Assembly (NCBI RefSeq): GCF_013373865.1
Contig: NC_050475.1
Coordinates: 613,501-677,500, forward strand
Origin: Monomorium pharaonis
Taxonomy: Eukaryota; Arthropoda; Insecta; Hymenoptera; Formicidae
Direction: 5' to 3'
Length of the DNA: 64,000 nucleotides
In this document: positions 25,793-37,500 of the stretch, piece by piece
How the letters are laid out: every line of letters starts with the position of its first letter
How positions within the stretch are numbered: position 1 is the stretch's first letter
Translations under genes and position numbers: made by a program
Notes under the pieces: model-generated
Databases searched by the model: none
Seen by the model: only the letters and a program-made list of their open reading frames with translations
What the model was told of the DNA's origin: nothing

Positions 25793-25945
25793 GATGGAAT
25801 TAAATAATAATCTTACAAAAAATATATTTCAATTTTTATCTACTTTACAAGCTATTACAAATTTGTAAAAATATAAAAAATGTGTATAACATTACTTTTA
25901 AGATTCGATATAAGAACAATTTTTGTAAAGATTTAATTCCATTTT
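25793..25945. repeat. Weak inverted repeat
   Basis: GATGGAATTAAAT followed by TCTTACAAAAAAT at the left matches, on the opposite strand at the right, AATGGAATTAAAT followed by CTTTACAAAAAT. The match is short in an AT-rich setting, so it may be chance or a decayed MITE. Confidence 0.35.
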
Positions 25946-27147
25946 TTAACAATAAATTTCTTAGAAAGGAATGTTAATATGAAAATTATCATATATAATT
26001 CAATATCTGACTAATTTATCATAAACAAAAACACCTTTTATAAAGCCAAAAACTATTTTTAAATTCCTTTTTTAAACTTTTTATATTGTCTAAATTTAAA
26101 TAAGATTGTGATATAATTTCTCTTTCTCTAATTATGATAAATATTTTAATAGAAAAGATTATTAAATTTTTTTATTATATTTCCTTAGAAATATTACGTG
26201 ACAGTTTATAATACAAAATCAATTTTCATAAATGACAGTCAAACAGTAAGACGGGACTCGATGACTATCATTTGACATGAAAGGAAAAATGAGGAAAAAT
26301 GAGTGTAATTTTTTTGTGCATAAAAAATACATATTTTCATATGCTGCATGTGTACAGATGAGTTCCCTGCGATTTACGGCGGCACTGTCATTATAATAAT
26401 TCAAAGAGACTATGTTGCGAGACACTCATGACGATGGAGAACGCGAAACTACTTTCACCAGCCGTTAATCGGTGGCGAACCTTTTTGCCACTGTTCAATC
26501 GATTAAAGCAACTTAGAAAGTTAACAGCAGCATCGATTGAACGTGCGAATTGTCGTAGTTTTGTGTCCAGCAAAAATAATTCATTTTCGCATTTTAATCC
26601 ATTACCGCGTTTACCAGCGCGGTTAGCATGAAATATTCTAACTCGCGAACAACTTTTTTTTGCTTAATACAGACCAACGTTACGACATAAGAGCATTTTA
26701 CGTTGAATCGAGGGTCCACATTCGTACTTTTATTTGACATTATATTTAGCGTTAATATTATCAACGCGACCGTATGATTTAGAGTTTAAAATGAATTATA
26801 GTTTCAAATTTAAACGTGAGCAAAAGGAACGAAGCTAAAGCTGCCGTTCTTTCTGCAATGACAAGGTATTTTCTTCGCTTGCAATCTTACATTGAGAAAC
26901 GAGGTTTGGAACATTCGGAAACTAACTGTCACGTCCCGGAAGCAAGAATAGTACTAATTTTGTTGCGCAACGTCATTCATGATTATCATGCATGCATTCG
27001 GTTTGCTCATTGCGGATGTGTACGGAATTTTTTCATAACGCTCAATACCCAAATTAACTTATTTAAAATATTCAAAGAGTTTCAAATAAAATTTGTGAAA
27101 TATACACCGAAAGAACAGTTTTGCTAAAATATCTAAACATTTAACCA

Positions 27148-27320
27148 AATACAGATCTGAAAAAAACTTTGCTGGACCATCAAGATAATTGCAAGAATGC
27201 AAATAAATGCAGGATGGTCAAGCATGATAATACTACAAAAAATTGTGTTATTCCAACAACCGGTTTAACCGTCCCATATAATTATTTTGATGGTCCAATA
27301 AAATTTCCAGATTCTGTATT
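27148..27320. mobile_element. MITE-like element, about 175 bp
   Basis: The left end reads AAATACAGATCTG then, after an A-rich gap, TGGACCATCAAGATAATT. The right end on the opposite strand reads AAATACAGAATCTG, then TTGGACCATCAAAATAATT. Both blocks occur in the same order, about 45 bases per arm. Flanking TTAA-like sequence is present on both sides (TTAACC at left, AGTTAA at right), but the exact target duplication is uncertain. There is no coding capacity. Confidence 0.7.
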
Positions 27321-30300
27321 TAACTAATTTTTTAGTAAGAAAAAGTAAATCTTTTGTTGTAAGAGATAGTAGCATTAAAAAAACTAATTTTAATTCTAGT
27401 AGATATAAAACGTTAGACTAACTAAAATAAAATAAGATAGAATGAAAAAAATCGACATTGAATAGTATAATTAATACTCTTGATATTTTATAAATTTCAA
27501 ATTGACAATTAAACATGTCCATTTGAATTACATTGATCTATTAAATTCCATAATCATGGTTTTAAGTACACTCTGCTAATTACGTCGAACCCTACGAAAT
27601 ACCAATAAATCGTAGCGAATCGCTGCTATCATGATAATTAATGGTCGTAAGATGTGATTTTAATTCTCTCAATCAAGGAGAATACTTACAGACGGTCTTT
27701 GATAAAACCGCCGCTGCACATTACCTGAACCTAACGGGACGAGGCGGATAAACATTTGTCGAGTACTGTGATGGTAGTGCCACTCCTAGTCGACTGTTGC
27801 ATATGAGTCGAGATTGTGCATCCTGCACCTACCTACGTATCCTTCATATCCTGCGTATAAAATTGACCTGATCCGATTTAATGTGTATTAGGTCAGATCC
27901 TTCTTTGAGAGAACTAGACGTATTTTTATTAGATCTTAGAGATTGACAATCTCACGACTTCTAGTTTGAAATACTTTATAACAACTTTCCCTTTTTTTAT
28001 AAGTATTAAATGTTTCGAGTGAATATAAAACGCTCATGATATAAAATCACAACAGAAAGATAAGAAGAAAGACTGTTATAGCCCGAGCATGACAAGTATA
28101 CGTGCGTAAATATTTAGCAATTATCTCATTAAGAGATAAAACGTGAACATCAAACAGATTTAATTTATAATTTATGAATAAAATATTATCCTGCATGGCA
28201 AAAGCTTACTTTGATGAAATATTTTTATTTTAATTATTTTTTAGCTCACATGCAATCGTTCACAGTTCATGCAATATAGCAGTTTTTTTAAATATATGTA
28301 AATTATAACGAACCAATGAACTTTCGAAAAATCTTAAGAGATTTTTTATGCAATGATGATTAATTATTATCGTATATTTCGCGGGTCTAAATAAATGTCC
28401 ATTTAAGTGTTAGAATATTTACATCAAATATTGATAACTGTTTATTATCACATGATATGTCTAGTGATGTTATATTAAACATATTATTAAAATGATTTAA
28501 ACATTGAATTATACAACATGTTATTTATAGCCTTGCGTATCAATTTATGATCATAGAATGAGCATAAATTATGAGTCTGCCAATTTCGATAAAATACCTG
28601 TTACATCTCATACCATTCTTAGATTACTTATAATAACTTATAAACAGATTTTTGTAAATATTGAATATATGAACCGATAAGATAATATTGATCATAGTAT
28701 TAATCATTGAATTTCTCTAATACATTATACCAAAATATCTCTACAAGATGGAATTCAAATTAAATCGAATAATACCATAAATTATTAAAATTGATATTAT
28801 TTTAATTTTCCGAAAACCTCCTAAATAACAATAATTATTGATTGACAAATTAATTTGCTCACGTGCAATAAGGAAAGGAGCTTTCGACCAGACAGAAAAA
28901 GTTTATGTAGATAAACAACTCAGAGAAAACGGCCTAAACTCTGTTACTCGACGACTCAACAAATGAAATGTTGAATCCTTTTAGTCGCAAGCAAGTCCAT
29001 TTGCATTAATCACAATCTTAATTCGAATGAAACTCGAACGACCGTATCAGATCATCGTTAAAATTCGACTTACTTCCAGACTTGGCACCTTGTAAACTGA
29101 TTAGCGATATATATATATATACACATATACACACGATATCAGTATCTTAGTTATCAGGTTTTTACAAACAAGTCAAGTGTATATTTTTATTCTAATCAGT
29201 TATCGTTAATAAACTGGTTCTCGCGCGCCGAGCGGAACGAGATGACATGGAACACTGACCGATTAACTCTGTTTCACGAAATAGAGAGAGAGACTACTCC
29301 AGAAGTTTACAACAGGTGATTGGTGTCCCAACGCAGTTGTATTAGGAAGAGCGACAATTAACGACTTCCCGATAACGCTTGATAAGCGCACGTGGCGACC
29401 GTGATATTTGCATATCGGTTATACAATAGCGGTACGACGTGTACATCGTCGATATGGAATTGCCTTAGGAACGGCCGATAAATCGCCTCGGCGAGCCGAG
29501 GGAAAGATGTCCACTTTATAATTAAAATCGGTTATAACTGTATTCCAAGTGTCACGCCGAGTATATTTTCATATCTGATTGCACGACGGTGTGTTCAAAC
29601 TCGCCGATCGGAGTTTGATTATCGCGCGAATGGTGATGTGGGAAACCAAATATACTGTGTGAAAATAAAGGATGTGCTCGTGGTGATTATATCCTCGGCA
29701 CCATGCATATTTGCCGTATCAAGTTTGCCTCGTATTATAGAAGACACACGTCGAAATCCATATTGTGATATTTGTATCGTTCCCCAATCATAGTCGAGAT
29801 TACAAACTCTTCATACCTGTATGTATAATCATATACACGCTTTCGAGTAAACGTTATTTTATATTTAGGAAAAGCTTATCCAATGTTTATATTTTCTATA
29901 TCTTTCTGTTTCTCCCGAGAAAATTATAAAATCTGTAATATTCTCTCGTTTTACAAGACATTAAATCACATTTTGCTTTTTAATAAAATTTTTTAATGAA
30001 CAATCGAATCATGTATTTGTAATATTTTTGGAAAAACGTGACTATTTACTTTAATAAACACACGCATTAAATAAATAAAAAAAACTTGAGAAAAAACGTC
30101 ATGTACTTTGAAGAGGGGAATGGCAGGTCCGGCAAACTGAGTTTTCGGATTATTGTCCTACTTTTTAAACTTCAGGATAACGACTTTGACGGGACTTTAT
30201 TTTGTCCAGATTTTTAACACGTCTTCGCATTCCAATCGTTTAACTAATGTTAATAAGTGTGCCGATAATGTTTCTTGTACGATCTGCGTCCCAAATCGAA

Positions 30301-31070
30301 GCGCGCCTGACATATCGATCTTTTTAATGCCACGCTAACGGTACCTCCCCGTTTGAACCGCTATCGCACTTGCAGATAGAATTGTATTTTTATTCAAAAA
30401 TACCGCGCGGAACGAGAAATATATTCATTATCCGTCGAGAAATTTGCATTCATATAAAATGTAACTCAGGAGATTTATATATTTAATCATTGCAGGATTG
30501 ATTATTTGTAAATCCGTGTTAGCAAAGAGCGATCGAGAAATCTTTATAACGGCGTATATATACATCTTTATTTTTTCCCGTCTTATCGGCTGAAAGATAT
30601 TTAATTCTCTCGTTAACACAAACAGTTCACTTTGTCACATTATATCGTCTCGCGTGTGTCTCTTGCAAAATAAAATTACTAAGGAGTCGCAGAAATCTAA
30701 GTTAATCCTAAATGAATCCTGTCCGCGATCCAAGATCTACGCTACGGCATCTAGAACGGATGTTCTCGGGAGTATCGTCGTGACGCGCGCGGTTCGTCAA
30801 CTTTTTCCCTTCAACCTCGCCATTGTAAGGCGCCAATCGATGATCAATGGAATTTTCTTAATTAATATCGGCACACTTCCACATCTACCGTTCACTGACT
30901 TTATTCCAGTTCGACTTTCATCTCGCAGTTGTTTCTTTTGCCACAACATTGCCGAGGCAAATCTCATGCGTGCAGCTTGACGACAACAACGGCGGAACGA
31001 ATGCCGTAATGGCTTTCAATTGGACCCAATCTATTATTTTTTATAAATACTTATAGAAATTATATGCTGT

Positions 31071-31110
31071 TCTCTCTCTCTCTCTCTTTCTTTCTTTTTC
31101 TCTCTCTTCA
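31071..31110. repeat. (TC)n-rich tract
   Basis: TC dinucleotides mixed with TTTC units. Confidence 0.8.
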
Positions 31111-31652
31111 GCTCGCTCTTTATAAAACTAATCGATTGGCCAATACGCCAATTGACTGAAATAATTGCACGTCAAGGCATTCTGATCGGACAATACAGTT
31201 TTGATATAAGTACATAAAGTTCAACATACGATATGAGCAGTTGTTGTATTGGAAATACATTTAATCGAGTCCAGGAAAAATTTTTTTCCTCGATGTCATT
31301 TCATTAATCCGAGTCATATGTTTCGCTCGAACAAAATATGTACCTTATTCGTAATGAAAAAAAAACACAAAGAAACGTGCAGGAATAATGACAAATTACA
31401 GAGGCATTCCTCGACGACCGTAAATGTTTCTATACGAGGTTTCTCCACCGGACTCTGTGTAACCTGATTAGCACTCGCCCTTGGTCATTACCCTTAATAA
31501 AACTTGTGCAGACTATACTCGTAATACTCGTAAAGAAACTTTTGTCACGGGAGAATGAAAGAAGGTGAAGGATGAACAAATCATCAACCGCGATCGTGCG
31601 TATCGATTGTTTCCGTTTAAAGCATTACGATATCGCTATTTGTACAAACTTA

Positions 31653-32460
31653 CACTGAGAAAAATGGTTTTATTATAATAATAAAACGGTTCTGGTTGAG
31701 CGTATTCTTATTAAACGAAACAGAATTTCTGGTTATCATAACAAGATTTTACAGCTTATAACTACACCGTTTGGTTAACTGTACTATAAGGATTTGATTA
31801 AGTTTTTCTTGTTGGATCTACAAAACTTCTTGTTGAATCTACAAAATAATACAAAACTTCTTGTTATATTTACAAAAATAGCGATAATGCTGGCGCCTTC
31901 GTTCTCGCAGCGCAAGTCGGTGCATGCCAATCTCGCGCAAACCAACGCGGTATCGATGCGATACTAATATCACGCGGTACCCATAAGGTAGCTTTTATAT
32001 TTGTTTCGTGTATCTTACAATCGTGTATTTACATTATTCTGTTCAACGGCATGGCGGATGAAAAAACGTTTTCTCTTCTGCGCGAATGGAATTTCGACAG
32101 CTATATAGAGATTTTTAGAGGTTAGTAAAATATATGTAAAATATATGCAGTGTACTTTAAACCAAGATATATTGTTATTATTTTAAAAACTCTATCCGAA
32201 CTCGTTTTTTAACCAAAAAATTGTGTTAACCTAATAAAACAATATAATAAGATTAACAAGAAATTTTTGTAGAGTTTTATAAACCTAACAAAACGATGTA
32301 GTAAGATTAACAAGAAATTCTGGTAGATTCAAACAGGATGGAATTAACCAGAATCCTCTGGTAATTCCAACTACAAAATTTGTATCGTCCATTTTCGAAC
32401 AAACGGACAGGTTGAATCAACCAGAATTTCTCATAAAACAACAAAACTTTTTTTCCAGTG
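31653..32460 (+). mobile_element. DNA-transposon-like element with CACTG termini
   Basis: The left terminus CACTGAGAAAAATGGTTTTA pairs with the right terminus, which reads CACTGGAAAAAAAGTTTTGT on the opposite strand. A TA dinucleotide flanks both ends (31651-31652 and 32461-32462), consistent with a TA target duplication. Both subterminal regions carry repeated motifs such as TTCTGGTTGA/TTCTGGTTAA and AACTTCTTGTTG..TCTACAA, the kind of array transposases bind. The central part is GC-richer and contains a short exon-like coding segment (32051-32120). About 808 bp long and without a transposase, it looks like a non-autonomous derivative of a larger element. Superfamily not assigned. Confidence 0.65.
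32051..32120 (+). CDS. Exon-like SAM-domain start inside the CACTG element
   Basis: ATG at 32051 (ATGG context) opens 23 codons plus one base, ending at AGAG/GTTAGT. The peptide MADEKTFSLLREWNFDSYIE followed by IFR resembles the first helices of a sterile alpha motif (SAM) domain, where a W..L..Y...F pattern is typical. No downstream exon of the same frame is found inside the element. It may be the first exon of the parent transposon's protein, kept after internal deletion, or a captured host exon. The domain assignment rests on a short match. Confidence 0.35.
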
Positions 32461-32654
32461 TAGGTACAGATTATATACGATAATTCTAAAAAATATTCAT
32501 CTACAAAGGAAATTAAGAATATGAAAATTCGGCAAAAAGTAAGGAGAATTAATAAGACACGACACAATGTAATATGAAAAATGTAACGTAAAATTAAAAT
32601 TATTTAGTTCCATGTAATTTGTAATTTAAGTTCCATCTTTTAATATTGAAAAAC

Positions 32655-32655
<1 letters not shown>

Positions 32656-32726
<71 letters not shown>
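32656..32726. repeat. (CT)n microsatellite, about 35 units
   Basis: Uninterrupted CT dinucleotides over about 70 bases. It creates a spurious Glu-Arg open frame on the minus strand. Confidence 0.97.
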
Positions 32727-32733
<7 letters not shown>

Positions 32734-33266
32734 CAAACAGAGAGAACATGATTCTGTAAATTCGCTTAAATTCGCGAAGCCATAAATCGTTCATTTCGTC
32801 CCTACGATCGACGATTGCACGTGCAACTTACATAAGTTCAAGCCCTACTAACTGAGTTCGGAAAGCGAGATTTACGTCCTTGTTCAGAGTGCACTATTGA
32901 AGAGTTTCGAGGTTGTTTCTGTAACGGAGGACTACTTACTACTCGCGCGTAGTTTTGAGGAGTGCGTCGAGCCAAGTTTCCGTAACTCGGCCAAATTCAT
33001 GAAACGTTACTATTCACGAACCCATTTGCTGGTCATTAAACTTTAACCTCCAACAAAATTATCTTTTTAATCCTATCATAGGAGATTCATGACCAATTAT
33101 TATTACCAATGATTATTCGCGATATTAATTGTAATTTTCTTAAAAAATTTTAATAGCATTTATATTCTCGAAAATTTTTTATGTGTATTATTTAATTGAT
33201 TTTTGATACGATATTTAACGAAAGGAAAAGAAGATTAAATAACCGGTAAACTTGGCGCATTCCTAA

Positions 33267-33401
33267 GGGTCGGTTGTTCCAACTTCTTGGTAAACTTACC
33301 TGTGAGTAAATATATGTTTGTCTTTATTTAAGAAAAGAAATGAAGATAGACACATGCTTATCTGGTAGATAAGTTTACTAAGAAGTTAGAACAATCGACC
33401 C
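33267..33401. mobile_element. PIF/Harbinger-like MITE, 135 bp
   Basis: The left end GGGTCGGTTGTTCCAACTTC and the right end read on the opposite strand, GGGTCGATTGTTCTAACTTC, match nearly base for base and continue through TT.GTAAACTTA and a TGTTTGTCTTTATTT-like stretch. Both ends are flanked by TAA (33264-33266 and 33402-33404), a three-base TWA target duplication as known for PIF/Harbinger transposons, whose ends often begin with GG. It is non-coding and almost entirely hairpin. Confidence 0.8.
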
Positions 33402-34149
33402 TAAATAAATTAAATATGCACAATTATGAAAATTGAAACATAGACTTCTTGGAATGAAATAAACTACATTGTTAACAATTCTTGCAATATGACATTACGA
33501 CAGAATTTATAAACGACTACAATTCTGCACTTATTATAATAGATTTCTCAAAATTGCTAATGTATAATATGCGTCAGTTTCGTGGTGTGTCATGATGTTT
33601 CTTGAGCTAAACCGGCAAATCGAAATCAAGCGCACAATGAGGAAGTAACTCCTTGTTATTCAAATCAACTGCATCAGTAATATGCAGAGCTTAAACTCGG
33701 AGTTTAAGAAGAGTTTCGCGTTTTCTTCATAAATTTTCTTTGTTTTAATGTTTTAATTGACATGCGTACAAATCATTAAGATTAGACATATTTTAATATA
33801 TTTCATATTAATATGAAAAATAATATTTTTAAAAACATTTTAAAAAAGAACAAGAAGGAAACGAGAAAAAGGAGGAATTTAATTTTTTCCATATAGAGCT
33901 TTTTCAAATTGATTTCTTGAAAGACATCTTGCAGCGCTTACTGCAAAGATTACTTCACGTGTCTCACGTAATATTAAAATCTGTAAAATACAAATACAAA
34001 AAGAAATGTTCTATTTTGCCTAAGATTATATTCTCTTTGTGCTTATTCTTTTGTATCCCTTTTCTTTTGAGCCGCTGGACATGCTTTTCAGATTTTCATG
34101 GTAATTCGCCCGTACTAGGGAAATGTTCTCGTGAGGGAAACACGGGAAC

Positions 34150-34250
34150 TTGTATGCGAAAGAGAGAGATAGAGAGAGGGAGAGAGAGGACGCGCCAGGG
34201 AGGGAGAGGATGTTTAAATACGAGCAGAAGCGCGCGCGCTACTTCAGTCC
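34150..34250 (+). promoter_or_regulatory. Core promoter for neprilysin exon 1b (TATA plus initiator)
   Basis: A GAGAGAG tract at 34153-34190 precedes a TATA-like TTTAAATA (34213-34220). An initiator TCAGTC lies at 34244-34249, placing the TATA box about 33-26 bases before the initiator A. Spacing and motifs match arthropod core promoters. The predicted start would give a 5' UTR of about 320 bases before the ATG at 34568. Not tested by RNA data. Confidence 0.55.
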
Positions 34251-34567
34251 GACACTACCAGTCCAAACCGATTGGTATCTTGGTCTCGGAGGAAGGCATC
34301 AACCTCCCTCTTCTTTTCGATCTTTTTTTCTTTTCGATTTCCTTCGGATTATCGAATCGAAAAATCACGACAAGAAATACGAGAAAAAACGTAGCAGCCC
34401 ACGCAGAAGTTTCCGGTTGACGACCGCGGGTTTCACCCGGTCTAATTGAAAGCCGGGACAGGAAAGGAAAGGATACGGGACGGAAGAGTGTGTGGTTATG
34501 TGCTAGTAGTGAGAATTGGAAAAGAAGATACATCTCAGCAAAGCTAGAAAACACTAATCTAGTCGCG

Positions 34568-37500
34568 ATGACCAACAGCATGAAGCAAACGGTTATCAAG
34601 TGAGTTGTCGCAATGGTTATTTATCAAAAACATCAATAAGCGATTCTTTACGAGAGGATTTCCCCGAACTATTCTTTTTTTTTTACCCCGAGTGCAATTA
34701 TCTCTGGTTCGTAAATTACGTTGTAATTTTCATGATGAGACAGTGACATGCACAACTATTCTAATAACGTTGCAATTAAAGAAATAAAATGACAGTATTG
34801 TTTTCTTAGAAAAGAAATTAATCGTAAAAAATTATAATTAAATAATGATTCTCAACGATAATACATCGCTCCCGACATACATTATTTGTTTCCGCTTAAT
34901 AATTGTAAAAATTTTCGGTCATTCTGCCGAACGCACAAAATTTTTACAGCAACCAATTACTGTCGCTTGCGACATAGTAATTATGTTTTTTTTTTTTACT
35001 GCATATTTGTTTATAGTTCTCGTACAGCTCTACCATCCTTAAAATAACTACCAATTTTCATTTCTCGGAATGTTACGACACGCTAATGAATGTTTATTTT
35101 TCAAGTAATTAAAAATTTTCATTAATTAAAGTTTGAAACGCAGGTAGATAACAAAAAGCTCCGCCTTGTTTCATTCGAGATAAAATTTATCCATTCTTTT
35201 TTTTATGCAAACTTCGCACGTGGGGATATCTTTTTAACTTTTATCTATAAATGGGAAACTTTTGTACCTACATTTACATGGAAAAGACACGTGTTTGGCA
35301 GTCGTAAACTGCTGACGCGCTACCCATATCCGAACACTTTTTGCTATCTTTTTCTCTTTAGCATTGTGTATTCACAAAGTTTTATCATGGACTACGTGCC
35401 CGCAACTTATGCAATGTTGTTAAAAACTGGTCGTCCAATGAAACTTGGTGAAATAAAACGAAATGGAAGAATATTTCATAAGAGATGAAAGCGTGTTCTT
35501 AAATCTGATAGCGAATAACGATTATCATGCGAATTATCATAATTGATACATTGAAGATTCTTAGAGAGAGCTTCTCCTTTCTGTACGTAACATCTTAAAT
35601 AAGGGATTATGCAATTTCACGAGAATATATTAATTTTACGAGATATATTAATACTTTTATAAATAGATGTGTTCTGTGCAGATTGACCTGCCACAGTTTC
35701 GAATGTGACTTGATTCTGATCTTGAATTTTACTTCGTCTAATGCAAATCTCAGTACGATACAAAACAAGTCGCTAAAACATACGGTGTAAATTTTTTAAC
35801 TCGTCGCTAAATTCCACTTGATTTAGGAGAGATTGTTGTACAATGTATGTACAATACCAAGTACTCGCAGACGTATTGTTTTCACGTTGCTCCGATTATA
35901 TTATGATAATTATGTAAGGCATTGCCTTGCATTCACGGCAAGCAACCTTTACGATGTGTGAATGTAGCACACACGACATTTGTTGACATCGCACTCAGAT
36001 CTCGCGAGCTTTATTGTTATCTTGATTTATAGATCTTGATTTACACAGATATCAACGTACCACAGCCACTGTTTTACTTTCTCTTTTTGTGGGCGAGTTC
36101 TCTACAATTCTCCTTACTTTTATCGACATTTATAATCTACGCGATAATCTCTAGATTGCACAGTAGAGCTTCTCTATTATGCGAATACCGTTTATTTGAA
36201 TGTTCGATTATCCAAACACTGTCAGACACGTGTCTTCTGGAAAATGAAAGCAAACATTCGAGTTGAGACTTGTAACTCAGAATAATTGGAAAAATAAAAT
36301 GGACGGTGAGAAAGACTGTTATTGCATTTATAACTATCGAATAAATACACTTTTTATTAAGAAGTAGTCAATTACTCAAATGTCTTTTCTCTCAGCTATA
36401 TTTTGGGTAATAAAAATTCTATTACATGTTAATAAAAACGAGCTGATGTTAATTATTATGTTTAATAAATCAAATTGACACGCAGTTAACTCTTATTATT
36501 TTCGAATTATATATAGGATATTCTTCTATCTAATTTTGCTAAATAAATTTGTAGTAAGTTGACATCCGCATCAGATCTGGAGCGTTATATTCAACGTTTA
36601 TCAGCTACCGTGACAAATTGCGATATCGACACGAGCGAGTTTATTAAGGCTGCGGTTCAGTTATGCAAATGAAGGAGTGTAACATTTTAGTGCAACGAGA
36701 AATCTCGCGATTTCAATGCACGCAGGGACGGCCAGTGATAAAACGTACCAGGCGTTGATGTTACGCTGAGAACCGGCCGGCCATTGCGCCGCACAAAAAA
36801 GAATGGTCGAATCGTTAAAAAAAGGAAGAATTCCTGATTTCAGAGAAGTATTGACCTTAGCGAGCCACAGTTATGCCGATAAATATTCATATAATTACGT
36901 GTCACGCTAGTTCTCTTCAATCCTGACCTTGCGCTTGCAGACGTGAAGAATATATCATAAAAGTGAACATAATACGTTTACCCTTAGCAACCTCACGTAG
37001 AAAACGACCTTGTTTATCGCGCAAGGATACGAAGATTCGTCCTGACTCGTAAAATTTATATTTACGAGCGCAAAAACTTTTATGGTTTGCGTGCAGTTGC
37101 AATTTGCACGTACGAGGCGAAGGAACTCGTGTTTAATTACGACATTGTATATGATTGTATATTCATCAAATGCAATTGCACATAATACTTCATAATGATA
37201 GCATCACTGGTATCCTCGTCTTTACGATAACAATGTTCGGCATGCTCTCGAGCGCTGCTTAGCGAACTTTAACTCCTGCAGTCGTCCGTGCATGAAGTGC
37301 AAGGAAAAAAAATTGATACGCGCATAAGAAAATTGTTTTCGCCGTTTTTATATTGAAACTTGAAATTGCTTTGCTTTCGAATTTCAACGTAAAAAATTTC
37401 ACATAATTAACATGAATGTTATGATGTTATATAATTACAAACGGAAAATTGCATGTTTACAATCTCATATCTAATCTCTGATCGCAAATATATAAAAATA

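Larger units (their letters stand above)
22936..34140 (+). other. Long first intron of the neprilysin gene (exon 1a transcript)
   Basis: AT-rich DNA without a supportable gene. It holds the transposon-like elements at 27148-27320, 31653-32460 and 33267-33401, a TC tract at about 31071-31110, a long CT microsatellite at 32656-32726 and a weak inverted repeat near 25793-25945. Open frames at 26816-27127 and 30654-30980 lack splice context or any recognisable motif and are not called. Confidence 0.5.

Noticed and set aside
32600..32794. Minus-strand Glu-Arg repeat frame
   Set aside because: It is the translation of the CT microsatellite.
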